From Compostibacillus humi (GTDB lineage Bacteria > Bacillota > Bacilli > Bacillales > Amphibacillaceae), in NCBI RefSeq assembly GCF_014637175.1, contig NZ_BMEV01000001.1, forward strand, positions 51,659 through 115,658: DNA of 64,000 nucleotides. Reading direction: 5' to 3'. The notes under the pieces were generated by a model that was given only the letters and a program-made list of their open reading frames with translations, was not told where the DNA came from and made no database searches. Below, in pieces: positions 28,270 to 36,140 of this stretch (its first letter is position 1; every line of letters begins with the position of its first letter). A program made the position numbers and the translations under genes.

Positions 28270-28298
28270 ATTCTATTGATGAACATGGATGTTTCCAA
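28270..28298 (-). promoter_or_regulatory. Candidate sigma-A promoter before the yagE-type gene
   Basis: On the minus strand, -35 TTGGAA (28293-28298), a 17-base spacer and -10 TAGAAT (28270-28275), in the 92-base gap after lacI. It would let the catabolic genes be transcribed separately from the regulator. Confidence 0.5.
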
Positions 28299-28325
28299 AC
28301 AAAGTCAACATGGTTTGCTAGTTTG

Positions 28326-29333
28326 CTAGCTTTTCGTCGATGATGCCCTTCGAATCAGCCTTGGCTCAAACCGCCGGATGTCCGCATCCATGACATAACG
28401 ATTATTTATTTTTTGAATCAGCGCAGCAGCTGCTTCCCGTCCGATGTCAAAAGCCGGCTGAGCTATCGTTGTTAATGGCGGATCGAATAAATCGGCAAAC
28501 GAAATATCGTCAATTCCGATGATGGCCAAATCCCCCGGAACTTCCAGCTTATTTTCCTTCACAAAGGTTAAAAGCTGCATAAAAGATAAGTCATTGATGG
28601 CGATAATTGCTTGAGGAGGCTGCTTTAAGGCCATTAATTCCTTTAGCCGGGTTTGCATTTCTTTTAAAGGGGCGGAGGCGATATAATCTTCTGTTGCCTT
28701 AAGCCCTTTATCCTCCAGCGCCTTTTTATATCCTTGTATCCGTTCAAACCTTGGGGTAATGCTGATCGGTTCCATCGTTAACATGGCAATTCGCTCATAG
28801 CCGTTATCCGTCAGCTCGTCCACACACATTTTTGCCGCTTTTTCGTTATGGAGCATCATCGTGCTGATATCCAGCCCGTCAATATACCGGTCGACAAAAA
28901 CAAGGGGATAATTTCTTTCCTTCAGCTTCCGGTACAAATCAATATTGCTTTTTGTCGGAATGGCGATAATGCCATCGACTTGTTTCGCAAGGAGCATCTC
29001 AATATACCATTTTTCTTTTGAAGGATTGTCATCCGCATTGCAAATAATTACCTGGTACCCTTCCCGATTGCATACATCTTCAATGGCACGTATCACTTTA
29101 GTCGAAAAACTGTACAAGATGTTTGCAAGAATGACGCCAATCGTTTTCGTTTTTTTCTTTTTTAAACTTCTAGCAATCGTATTCGGGCGATATCCCAATT
29201 CCTCCACGGCCTGTTTAATTCGTTCTCTCGTATCTGCTCCCATATACTCGTAGCGGCCGTTTAAATATTGAGAAACGGTACTTTTGGACACCCCTGCTCT
29301 CTTTGCAACATCGATGATTGTGACTGTTTTCAT
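28326..29333 (-). CDS. LacI-family transcriptional regulator of the sugar-acid cluster
   Basis: A 335-residue LacI/GalR-type repressor. The N-terminal helix-turn-helix is TIIDVAKRAGVSKSTVSQYLNG (about residues 4-26), the hinge helix region is PNTIARSLKKKKTKTIGV, and a periplasmic-binding-protein-like effector domain follows. The ATG at 29331-29333 follows a GGGGGGAT site. It is the first gene of the minus-strand cluster, and three related inverted repeats lie just upstream, so it most likely autoregulates and controls the cluster. The inducer is probably a 2-keto-3-deoxy sugar acid, as for KdgR, but this is inference. Confidence 0.9.
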   Translation of the reverse strand: MKTVTIIDVAKRAGVSKSTVSQYLNGRYEYMGADTRERIKQAVEELGYRPNTIARSLKKKKTKTIGVILANILYSFSTKVIRAIEDVCNREGYQVIICNADDNPSKEKWYIEMLLAKQVDGIIAIPTKSNIDLYRKLKERNYPLVFVDRYIDGLDISTMMLHNEKAAKMCVDELTDNGYERIAMLTMEPISITPRFERIQGYKKALEDKGLKATEDYIASAPLKEMQTRLKELMALKQPPQAIIAINDLSFMQLLTFVKENKLEVPGDLAIIGIDDISFADLFDPPLTTIAQPAFDIGREAAAALIQKINNRYVMDADIRRFEPRLIRRASSTKS

Positions 29334-29364
29334 CCTATCCCCCCAAGCAACCCCGTTAAAAAAA

Positions 29365-29378
29365 CTAAAACGATTTAG
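29365..29378. promoter_or_regulatory. Candidate LacI-family operator C
   Basis: CTAAAACGATTTAG lies 32-45 bases upstream of the lacI start codon. Arms CTAAA/TTTAG surround ACGA, the same core as the two sites at 29517-29567. Confidence 0.5.
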
Positions 29379-29516
29379 AAAGAGAAGGAAATTCATCCTG
29401 CTTTTTTTAAATTTTCCGCCTATCTGATTATTTCTTTTAGGTATGTATGGAAAACGTTAATCCCTTCGCACTAGCATTCACATGGTTCAAACGATATAAA
29501 TATAAAATTTGAAATA

Positions 29517-29540
29517 TTTTAGTAAACCGATTTACTAAAA
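29517..29540. promoter_or_regulatory. Candidate LacI-family operator A
   Basis: Perfect 10-base arms TTTTAGTAAA (29517-29526) and TTTACTAAAA (29531-29540) around CCGA. The core GTAAACCGATTTAC is shared with operators B and C. It lies downstream of the promoter at 29582-29610. Confidence 0.65.
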
Positions 29541-29553
29541 CAATGAAAGTTTT

Positions 29554-29567
29554 CTAAATCGTTTTAC
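29554..29567. promoter_or_regulatory. Candidate LacI-family operator B
   Basis: CTAAATCGTTTTAC on the plus strand, that is GTAAAACGATTTAG on the minus strand. It is near the predicted transcription start of the lacI promoter, a classic position for repression. Confidence 0.6.
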
Positions 29568-29581
29568 TAAATTTTAAATAT

Positions 29582-29610
29582 AGTATAATCAGTTTGTAAG
29601 CGTTTTACAA
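29582..29610 (-). promoter_or_regulatory. Sigma-A promoter of the lacI/sugar-acid cluster, with cre-like palindrome
   Basis: On the minus strand, -35 TTGTAA (29605-29610), a 17-base spacer and -10 TATACT (29582-29587). The -35 is half of a perfect inverted repeat TTGTAA-GCGTT-TTACAA (29594-29610). This repeat resembles a CcpA cre site (its left half matches the consensus; the right half is displaced by one base). Transcription would give a leader of about 240 bases containing operators B, A and C. Confidence 0.7.
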
Positions 29611-29688
29611 GGGTTTTTTTTAAAAAAATTTCATCTTTTTACCAGAAGGGTCGAATTTCCGCGAAAAATCAGTCTTTTTGACGATAAA

Positions 29689-29724
29689 AAAATTTGCCAA
29701 GATTTTCATATCCTGGCAAATTTT
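29689..29724 (-). terminator. Terminator of kduD
   Basis: Perfect 11-base arms AAAATTTGCCA (29689-29699) and TGGCAAATTTT (29714-29724). On the minus strand the stem is followed by TTTTTTAT. Confidence 0.85.
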
Positions 29725-29759
29725 GATTAATTTTTTTATTTTCCATTCTATTTTTCGGT

Positions 29760-30521
29760 CTATCGGCCTAGCCAGCCTCCATCCACCGCCAGTAAATGGC
29801 CATGCACAAAATTGGAAGCATCCGATGCCAAATAAATGACCGTTCCTTTAAAGTCTTCCGGTGTGCCCCAGCGGCCGGCAGGGATTCTTTCCAAGATTTG
29901 CCGATTTCTCGTTTCATCTTGAATTAATGCTTCGTTCATATCTGTAGCAATATATCCCGGCACAATTGCATTCACATTGACATTATGAACTGCCCATTCG
30001 TTGGAAAGAGCTTTTGTTAATTGGGCAACCCCGCCTTTTGCCGAAGCATAGGCAGGAATCGTAATCCCTCCTTGAAAGGAATTCAATGAGGCGATGTTAA
30101 TAATTTTTCCGCTTTTTCTCGGCACCATATGTTGGCCCGCAGCCTGGCACAAAATCCAAACTGCCTTTAAATTGACCGTTAACACATCATCCCAATCTTC
30201 TTCGAGAAATTCCACGGCCGGATTTCGCCGCTGAATTCCGCCGTTATTTACTAAAATGTCCAGTTTCCCGAACCGATTGATTACTTCCGGAACCGCTTTT
30301 TTGACCTGGTCTAAATGGAGCAAGTCGCACGGAATAATTTCACACTTTCTCCCTAACGCTTCAATTTCTTCTTTTACGTGGAACTGGGATGGATCCCGCT
30401 GCAGCAATGCGATATCCGCTCCCGCTTCAGCCAGGGCAATGGCCAAAGCCTTTCCAATTCCTCTGGTGGCTCCTGTAACTGCTGCTACTTTGCCTTCTAA
30501 AGAAAATAGTTCTAAGCCCAC
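29760..30521 (-). CDS. kduD: 2-deoxy-D-gluconate 3-dehydrogenase / KduD-type short-chain dehydrogenase
   Basis: NAD-dependent short-chain dehydrogenase of 253 residues, close to KduD, which interconverts 2,5-diketo-3-deoxygluconate and 2-keto-3-deoxygluconate in pectin and uronate breakdown. It has the cofactor loop TGATRGIG, NNGGIQ, and the catalytic Ser and YASAK (Tyr-Lys). I use the GTG at 30519-30521, six bases after AGGAGG; the in-frame ATG five codons upstream would put the ribosome site inside the gene. It lies just upstream of the sugar-acid cluster but has its own promoter and terminator. No kduI gene is adjacent. Confidence 0.88.
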   Translation of the reverse strand: MGLELFSLEGKVAAVTGATRGIGKALAIALAEAGADIALLQRDPSQFHVKEEIEALGRKCEIIPCDLLHLDQVKKAVPEVINRFGKLDILVNNGGIQRRNPAVEFLEEDWDDVLTVNLKAVWILCQAAGQHMVPRKSGKIINIASLNSFQGGITIPAYASAKGGVAQLTKALSNEWAVHNVNVNAIVPGYIATDMNEALIQDETRNRQILERIPAGRWGTPEDFKGTVIYLASDASNFVHGHLLAVDGGWLGR

Positions 30522-30570
30522 CTTCTCCCTCCTCATCCTATTACAAAAAATTTTTTATTGTTTAAATTCT

Positions 30571-30599
30571 ATCATGTTCATCCGTCCGGCCCTTGTCAA
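30571..30599 (-). promoter_or_regulatory. Candidate promoter of kduD
   Basis: On the minus strand, a perfect -35 TTGACA (30594-30599), a 17-base spacer and a weak -10 CATGAT (30571-30576). A weak -10 suggests activation. Confidence 0.5.
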
Positions 30600-30612
30600 G
30601 CAATCGATGAAA

Positions 30613-31506
30613 TTACGTTGCCAACGTAATGCAGTTTCGCCCTTTTCGCTTGCTTTCGTAAAGGGCGTCGTCCACCTGCTTGAGCAGGACGTCCAGCTTG
30701 CCGTTGCAGGAACGGATCGAGGCAATGCCGGCGGAGAAGGTGACATGGAACGTTTCGCCACCGACGGTAAACGGGTGACGCTGAAAGGCGAGGCGAATCC
30801 GGTCCACTAAATGTTTGGCATCTTCTAGCGTCGTATGGGGCATGAGCAGCAAAAACTCCTCTCCTCCATAACGGAAAAAATAATCCGATTCCCTTTTTTC
30901 CCGGCGAATAATTTTCGATAACGTCCTGAGCACCCGGTCCCCTTCCAGGTGGCCGTATTTGTCGTTCACTTTTTTGAAAAAATCCACGTCGATCATGGCG
31001 ACGGTAAAAATACGCTGATACCGGTGGAAAGACGCAATAAAGCTCTTCAAAATTTTTTCCATCGCCTTCCGGTTTAGCGCCCCCGTCAGTTCATCGACGG
31101 TGCTCGACTCTTCAATATATTTTTTCGACTTCAGCCGATTTTTTAAATACGGGAGAAATAAGTCAAAATAGAGCGGTTTAGAAATAAAGTCGGTTGCCCC
31201 GATCTCATAGGACAAAATCCGATTTTCCAGCGTATCCTGATTGCTGACCACGGCAATCGGGGTGAACGCTTGTTGTGCAACAGTTACAATCTTTTGCAAA
31301 AGTTCCAGCCCGTTCGAATCGGACAAAGAAATGGCAAGAGTGACAAAGGAAGGTTTCAGATTATAAAACTTCTCGATACCCTCCTTCGCCGTCACTGCAA
31401 CGGCGACGACGTACCCGTTCTTTTCCAGATTTTCTTTTAAACCCGATATAAATTCCCGATCATCATCAATCAGCAAAATGGTTTCCTTTTCGCCGCAGCC
31501 ATCCAT
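30613..31506 (-). CDS. Diguanylate cyclase with degenerate receiver domain (REC-GGDEF)
   Basis: Makes the second messenger cyclic di-GMP from two GTP. In this 297-residue protein, residues 8-125 form a response-regulator receiver. The acidic pocket (Asp14-Asp16), Ser88 and Lys110 are present, but the phosphate-accepting Asp is replaced by Ala58 (LAISLSDSNG). The GGDEF domain (about residues 135-295) has an intact active site RYGGEEF and the inhibitory RxxD (RESD) five residues before it, so it should be active and feedback-inhibited. The receiver cannot be controlled by normal phosphorylation. The ATG at 31504-31506 follows AAGGGGG. A single-gene unit; no histidine kinase is adjacent. Confidence 0.92.
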   Translation of the reverse strand: MDGCGEKETILLIDDDREFISGLKENLEKNGYVVAVAVTAKEGIEKFYNLKPSFVTLAISLSDSNGLELLQKIVTVAQQAFTPIAVVSNQDTLENRILSYEIGATDFISKPLYFDLFLPYLKNRLKSKKYIEESSTVDELTGALNRKAMEKILKSFIASFHRYQRIFTVAMIDVDFFKKVNDKYGHLEGDRVLRTLSKIIRREKRESDYFFRYGGEEFLLLMPHTTLEDAKHLVDRIRLAFQRHPFTVGGETFHVTFSAGIASIRSCNGKLDVLLKQVDDALYESKRKGRNCITLAT

Positions 31507-31622
31507 TGGGAAAACCCCCTTTTATCTAACACTCCTTATCTATATTATAACAGTTAGGGTTGGTACTTTTTTCCTAACATTCATGACTTTTTCGTGAATA
31601 ATATGCTGATGTTTCGTTGGGA

Positions 31623-31651
31623 GTGACAGGCACCGGCGGCACCTTTATAAT
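31623..31651 (+). promoter_or_regulatory. Promoter of zinc-ribbon gene, formed by a dispersed GTGACAGGCACC element
   Basis: -35 GTGACA (31623-31628), a 17-base spacer and a perfect -10 TATAAT (31646-31651). The -35 and spacer consist of a GTGACAGGCACC-type repeat seen elsewhere in the window. Confidence 0.65.
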
Positions 31652-31683
31652 ATGGAGAGGTAGAAAAGATAGGGGGAAGTAAT

Positions 31684-32508
31684 GTGTGGAAGTGTCCGAA
31701 TTGTGATTTTGAACAAGCGTCCGGCAATTATTGCGAAAGATGCGGCACGATGCTGCCTAATCCTGTAGCCGCCATTGCAAAAACGGATGTACAAGAGCAA
31801 GATGAAAACCCGCAGCAGGACAACGCGCCGGAAGCGAGTGAAACAAAAGAATCATCCCGTTCCAGGAGCGGCGAGAAAATAAAAAGGGAATTGAACAATT
31901 ACTGGACTTATTTTGTCACCTTGCTGAAAAATCCGTCCCTTGCCTTCTTGACGAACGAGAAATATTTTACATATGGATTAGTAAATATCGGCTTATTTGC
32001 CTTGTTTTACGCTTTGGCTGTTTATCTTTTGGCCAATTCTATTTTCCGGTCCATCGGCGGATTTTTTATGATGGAGACGTCGATGCCGTTTTCCTATATG
32101 TTAAGCATGCTGTTTGTGATGCTTGTGCTTGTCGCCATCGCTTTCTTTAGTGCCTTTGTCATGACGAAAGCAGCGAAAAGCAAGATACCTTTGCAGAAGA
32201 TGGTTGCCCAATTCGGGGCGCTGTTTTCGCCCTTCGTTGCGTTAAACGGGATTGCTTTCGTTGGCGCAGTCATCCGGTCCGCTTTTCTTACCGTCTTGCC
32301 TCTTCTGTTCTCGGTGAGCCTTGCCTTACTCTACGTACCGGTTCTGTTTGTTTACGAAAAGGCAGCGGAGGCGGACAAAAAGGGACAAAAAGTTTATTAT
32401 AGTCTGTTAACGGTTGTACTCATTTTTGCGATTGCGTTCTTGCTCGGAGATGCCCTCCTTTCCCGGGTCATCCAGCAGCTTGACGACATGTTCTATTATT
32501 TGTTTTAG
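31684..32508 (+). CDS. Zinc-ribbon membrane protein
   Basis: A 274-residue protein. Residues 4-20 form a zinc ribbon (CPNC and CERC pairs). A charged linker (residues 30-75) leads into four or five membrane helices from about residue 95 to the end. I do not recognise a function; the layout is like zinc-ribbon/YIP1-type membrane proteins of bacilli. The start is a GTG at 31684-31686 after a GGGGGAAG site. An ung gene follows after 58 bases and may be co-transcribed. Confidence 0.82.
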   Translation: MWKCPNCDFEQASGNYCERCGTMLPNPVAAIAKTDVQEQDENPQQDNAPEASETKESSRSRSGEKIKRELNNYWTYFVTLLKNPSLAFLTNEKYFTYGLVNIGLFALFYALAVYLLANSIFRSIGGFFMMETSMPFSYMLSMLFVMLVLVAIAFFSAFVMTKAAKSKIPLQKMVAQFGALFSPFVALNGIAFVGAVIRSAFLTVLPLLFSVSLALLYVPVLFVYEKAAEADKKGQKVYYSLLTVVLIFAIAFLLGDALLSRVIQQLDDMFYYLF

Positions 32509-32566
32509 CGCTAAGCTTAGTGCCTGACATTGACGGCACTTAAGATACGAGAAAGGAGCTGATCCT

Positions 32567-33247
32567 TTGAGCAAAAAGATTTTAAACAATGATTGGGGAC
32601 CTCTGTTGGAGGAGGAATTTTCGAAACCGTATTATTTGCAGTTAAGAGAGTTTCTGAAAAAGGAGTATGCGACAAAGCAAATTTATCCCGATATGTACGA
32701 TATTTTCAACGCGCTCCATTACACGCCGTTCCATAAAGTGAAGGTCGTCATTTTAGGGCAAGACCCTTACCACGGACCAAATCAGGCCCATGGGCTCAGT
32801 TTTTCTGTAAAGCCGGGAGTCCCTGCACCACCGTCATTGAAAAATATTTTCAAAGAATTGCATGACGATCTCGGCTGTACCATTCCGAATCACGGACACC
32901 TTGTCCATTGGGCAAAACAGGGGGTGCTTCTCCTAAACACGGTGCTCACCGTCCGACAGGGCCAGCCCCAGTCCCATCGGGGAAAAGGCTGGGAAAACTT
33001 CACTAATCGCGTAATTGAGCTGTTAAACGAAAAGGACAGCCCGGTCGTATACATATTGTGGGGAGCATCCGCCCAGGCAAAACAGGCACTCATCGACACG
33101 TCGAAACATTTTATTTTAAAAGCGCCCCATCCGAGTCCGCTGTCGGCCCATCGCGGCTTTTTCGGAAGCAAACCCTTTTCCAAAACGAATCGTATTTTGG
33201 AGCAGCAAGGACAAGACCAGATCGATTGGCAAATTCCCGATTTATAA
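32567..33247 (+). CDS. ung: Uracil-DNA glycosylase
   Basis: Removes uracil from DNA as the first step of base-excision repair. The 226-residue family 1 enzyme has the catalytic-water motif GQDPYHG (Asp66), a KNIFKEL stretch, and the DNA-binding loop [13 protein letters not shown] near residue 186. The start is a TTG at 32567-32569 after GAAAGGAG. It lies 58 bases after the zinc-ribbon gene. Complete and ordinary. Confidence 0.95.
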   Translation: MSKKILNNDWGPLLEEEFSKPYYLQLREFLKKEYATKQIYPDMYDIFNALHYTPFHKVKVVILGQDPYHGPNQAHGLSFSVKPGVPAPPSLKNIFKELHDDLGCTIPNHGHLVHWAKQGVLLLNTVLTVRQGQPQSHRGKGWENFTNRVIELLNEKDSPVVYILWGASAQAKQALIDTSKHFILKAPHPSPLSAHRGFFGSKPFSKTNRILEQQGQDQIDWQIPDL

Positions 33248-33445
33248 AAACAGCACTTTGCTCGCCGGCAGAGTGCGTTTTTTTCAGTCCGGAAAAATGT
33301 TAGCGTCCCCAAACATCCATCCGTCCTTTCAAGCCTATCTTTCTGGAAAAACTGCCATAATTTACTTCTTACTTGTACCATCCAATCCGCTGTAGAATAG
33401 ACTTGTTCATTTTAAATTCAACTGATCCTTAAGGAGGAACTAATT

Positions 33446-34660
33446 ATTAAAAAACAAGTTATTTCAATGACAATTGCAGCTTGAATCTTTGCCGGAGGTT
33501 TCGGCTACGCAGCAGAAGCAAGTGCAAAGGCCCATACCGTACAATCAGGAGAAAGTCTATGGTCTATTTCGCAAAAATATAATGTGCCGGTAGCGAGTTT
33601 ACTAGATTGGAATAATCTGGATTCTACGACGATTTTTCGCGGCCAAACCCTGATTGTAAACAAGCCAGTCTACTATACTGTCAAAAAAGACGACAGCCTC
33701 ACGCAGATTGCGAAAAACTACGGAACGACAGTACAAACCATTAAAGATTTGAACAAACTCACCTCGAACACGATTTACGTCGGTCAAAGGTTAACACTGC
33801 CAAATGCCGCACGCGAAACAGGAAACAGCACCACTTACACCGTAAAACGCGGCGACACCCTCTCTAAAATTGCCAAGGAGCACGGAACGACGGTAAAAGC
33901 TATTAAAGACGCAAACGGACTCACTTCGGATACCATCCATGTCGGACAAACGCTTAAGCTTTCCGGCTCTGCCAGCACGGCACAAACGTATACCGTCAAG
34001 CCGGGGGATACCCTATATTCCATCGCGGTGAAACACGGAACGACCGTTCAGGCGATTAAAAAAGCGAATGGACTCACATCCAATAGCATCCGCGTCGGAC
34101 AAACGCTTAAGCTTTCCGGCTCTGCCAGCACGGCACAAACGTATACCGTCAAGCCGGGAGATACCCTATATTCCATCGCGGTGAAGCACGGAACGACCGT
34201 TCAGGCGATTAAAAAGGCGAACGGACTCACATCCAATAGCATCCGCGTCGGACAAACACTGAAACTTTCCGGCAAACCCTCTGCTGTTCAGCCTTCTGCC
34301 AACATTGTCGAGGCGCTGATTGCGGAAGGGAAAAAATATATCGGCGTTCCTTACGTTTGGGGCGGAACAAGTCCTGCCGGCTTTGACTGCAGCGGATTTT
34401 TGCATTACGTCTTCCTGCAAAACGGGATTTCGATTCCCCGGACAGTAGAAACGATCTGGAATGCAGGCAAACCGGTTGCAAGCCTGTTGATAGGGGATCT
34501 CGTTTTCTTTGAAACGTATAAAAAAGGACCGTCCCATGCGGGAATTTATCTCGGCAATGGCCAGTTTCTTCATGCCAGCACTTCCGCTGGCGTCACCATC
34601 AGCAATATGGACAATCCTTACTGGTCCCCGCGCTATCTCGGAGCAAAGCAGCTTCATTAA
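33446..34660 (+). pseudogene. LysM / NlpC-P60 cell-wall hydrolase with broken signal-peptide region
   Basis: Peptidoglycan endopeptidase with five LysM wall-binding repeats and a C-terminal NlpC/P60 domain. The catalytic Cys in FDCSG and His in SHAGIY are intact, as in CwlS/LytF/LytE. AAGGAGG (33431-33437) is followed eight bases later by ATT where an ATG belongs, and codon 13 is TGA (33482-33484) in the middle of the signal peptide. Downstream the frame is open to the stop, with the signal's end (AEASAK) still readable. The only standard start is a GTG at 33584, inside LysM 1, giving 358 residues with no signal. LysM 4 and 5 are an almost perfect 153-base tandem duplication. Probably nonfunctional as an exported enzyme. 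Confidence 0.78.
33954..34270 (+). repeat. 153-base tandem duplication of a LysM module
   Basis: Two adjacent copies of a 51-codon unit (first beginning near 33960, second near 34113) differ at only a few third-codon positions. They encode identical LysM sequences (YTVKPGDTLYSIAVKHG). It is a recent in-frame duplication inside the wall-hydrolase gene. Confidence 0.85.
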
Positions 34661-34705
34661 ACTATGGGAAACACCCGGCACCGTTTTCTAACTGAATGAA
34701 ACAAA

Positions 34706-34741
34706 AAAAGGTATCTTGCATCGATGCAAGGTACCTTTTTT
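34706..34741. terminator. Bidirectional terminator between wall hydrolase and metA
   Basis: Long stem AAAGGTATCTTGCA/TGCAAGGTACCTTT with a TCGA centre and one mismatch, with seven or more T or A on each side. It serves both converging genes. Confidence 0.85.
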
Positions 34742-34873
34742 ATGCTCGATGGAACGCACGCCAAGCTCGACGTTGTTGGGGATGATTCGATGGCCAAAAA
34801 GGGTGCTGTTGCTTATTCATTGGACCGTGCCGGAAAAAGAAGTTCCTGAACCCGACAGATTACGCCCCTTTTT

Positions 34874-35779
34874 TCACCACTCGTACGGCGTTTCTTGATA
34901 AACGTAATAATTGAGCCAGTTGGAGAAAAGCAGATGGCTATGGGAACGCCACGTATGCAGCGGACGTTTCGTCGCATCGTCATTCGGAAAATAATTTTCC
35001 GGCATGTCAATGTCGAGCCCTTTTTTCAAATCCCGCTCGTATTCGTCTTTCAGCGTCGTCGCATCGTATTCCAAATGCCCGGTAATCATAATGTTTTTCG
35101 AATCCTTGGAAATGATGATGAACGGGTCTCCCAGCTCAGAAACAGACAAGAGCCTGAGGTCCGGATGGTTTTCAATGTCCTCCTTCGCCGTTCCGGTATG
35201 GCGCGAATGCGGGGCATTGAAAATTTCGTCAAAGCCGCGCAATAATTTTTCTTTATGGTCGGCAACGTCATGCTGATAAATGCCGAAGCATTTTTTCGGA
35301 AGCGGGTATTTCCCGATGCCGTAGTGGTAGTACAATGCGGCCTGGGCACCCCAGCATATATGTAACGTGCTCGTTACATGGGTTTTTGTCCATTCCATAA
35401 TTTCCTTTAATTCTTCCCAGTAATTGACTTCTTCAAATTCCAAATGTTCCACCGGCGCCCCGGTAATGATCATTCCGTCATAACGGCGGGATTTAATTTT
35501 GTCAAAGGTAGTATAAAACGTATCCAAATGATATTTGCTGACATGGGTAGAACGATGGGTTGCCGTCCGCAAAAAGGTGATGTTTACTTGCAATGGCGTA
35601 TTTCCTAACAGGCGCAACAGCTGCAGTTCGGTTTTTTCTTTTTCGGGCATGAGATTAAGAATAAGTATATTTAAAGGGCGAATATCCTGGGTCCGCGCCC
35701 GCTCTTCATCCATCACAAAAATTTTCTCTTCTTTTAAAATGTCTGCTGCCGGCAAATTCTTCGGAATATTAATAGGCAA
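34874..35779 (-). CDS. metA: Homoserine O-acyltransferase MetA (probably acetyl-type)
   Basis: Activates homoserine for methionine synthesis. The 301-residue product has the class I glutamine-amidotransferase-like fold: nucleophile Cys in HICWGAQA, His in TGHLEYD and a nearby Glu. The residue after GAPV is Glu (GAPVEHLEF); a glutamate at this site in Bacillus MetA goes with acetyl-CoA use and a glycine with succinyl-CoA. The start is the TTG at 35777-35779, giving the usual MPINIP N terminus; the frame upstream is not conserved in style. A consensus promoter lies 47 bases upstream, leaving no room for a SAM riboswitch. Confidence 0.92.
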   Translation of the reverse strand: MPINIPKNLPAADILKEEKIFVMDEERARTQDIRPLNILILNLMPEKEKTELQLLRLLGNTPLQVNITFLRTATHRSTHVSKYHLDTFYTTFDKIKSRRYDGMIITGAPVEHLEFEEVNYWEELKEIMEWTKTHVTSTLHICWGAQAALYYHYGIGKYPLPKKCFGIYQHDVADHKEKLLRGFDEIFNAPHSRHTGTAKEDIENHPDLRLLSVSELGDPFIIISKDSKNIMITGHLEYDATTLKDEYERDLKKGLDIDMPENYFPNDDATKRPLHTWRSHSHLLFSNWLNYYVYQETPYEW

Positions 35780-35825
35780 TCTGCCCTCACTCCCCTTTTC
35801 AACCTTTTCAAAGATAATAACAATA

Positions 35826-35854
35826 ATTATAAAATTTATAAAACATTCTGGCAA
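35826..35854 (-). promoter_or_regulatory. Sigma-A promoter of metA
   Basis: On the minus strand, -35 TTGCCA (35849-35854), a 17-base spacer and a perfect -10 TATAAT (35826-35831). The implied leader is about 40 bases. Confidence 0.75.
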
Positions 35855-35983
35855 GAGGCATAGGTACGACCATCTATTTCTCCAATCTTGCAGTAAACAC
35901 CACTTATGCCAAGCTTTCTCAAAACATGTCGAAAAACGCCGAAAAAATGCATAGGACTTATGTCTCTTTCTTGTTGCACCATG

Positions 35984-36012
35984 TTGAATTTTGTAATTTT
36001 TACCAGTATGAT
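35984..36012 (+). promoter_or_regulatory. Sigma-A promoter of the LysM-NlpC/P60 gene
   Basis: -35 TTGAAT (35984-35989), a 17-base spacer and -10 TATGAT (36007-36012). The implied leader is about 120 bases (36020-36140), long enough to fold, but I could not match it to a known riboswitch. Confidence 0.6.
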
Positions 36013-36140
36013 AGATTTAAAGATTAATAGTACTTTGAGAGGGTGAACGAGGTACACCTTTGCGAAGGAACGGAACGTGCGTAATCATTCATTCCTATAT
36101 TTGTTCGTAAAGCAATCATATTTTCATAGGAGGGTGGACA

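Noticed and set aside
35780..35860. SAM (S-box) or T-box riboswitch for metA
   Set aside because: The consensus promoter leaves only about 40 bases of leader, with none of the required helices.
35836..36057. 73-codon minus-strand open frame upstream of metA
   Set aside because: No ribosome site; it overlaps the metA promoter and the divergent promoter of the wall-hydrolase gene.
36013..36140. Cyclic di-AMP (ydaO-type) riboswitch before the wall hydrolase
   Set aside because: The leader length is plausible, but the conserved core words I know for that class are not there. Left as unidentified leader.
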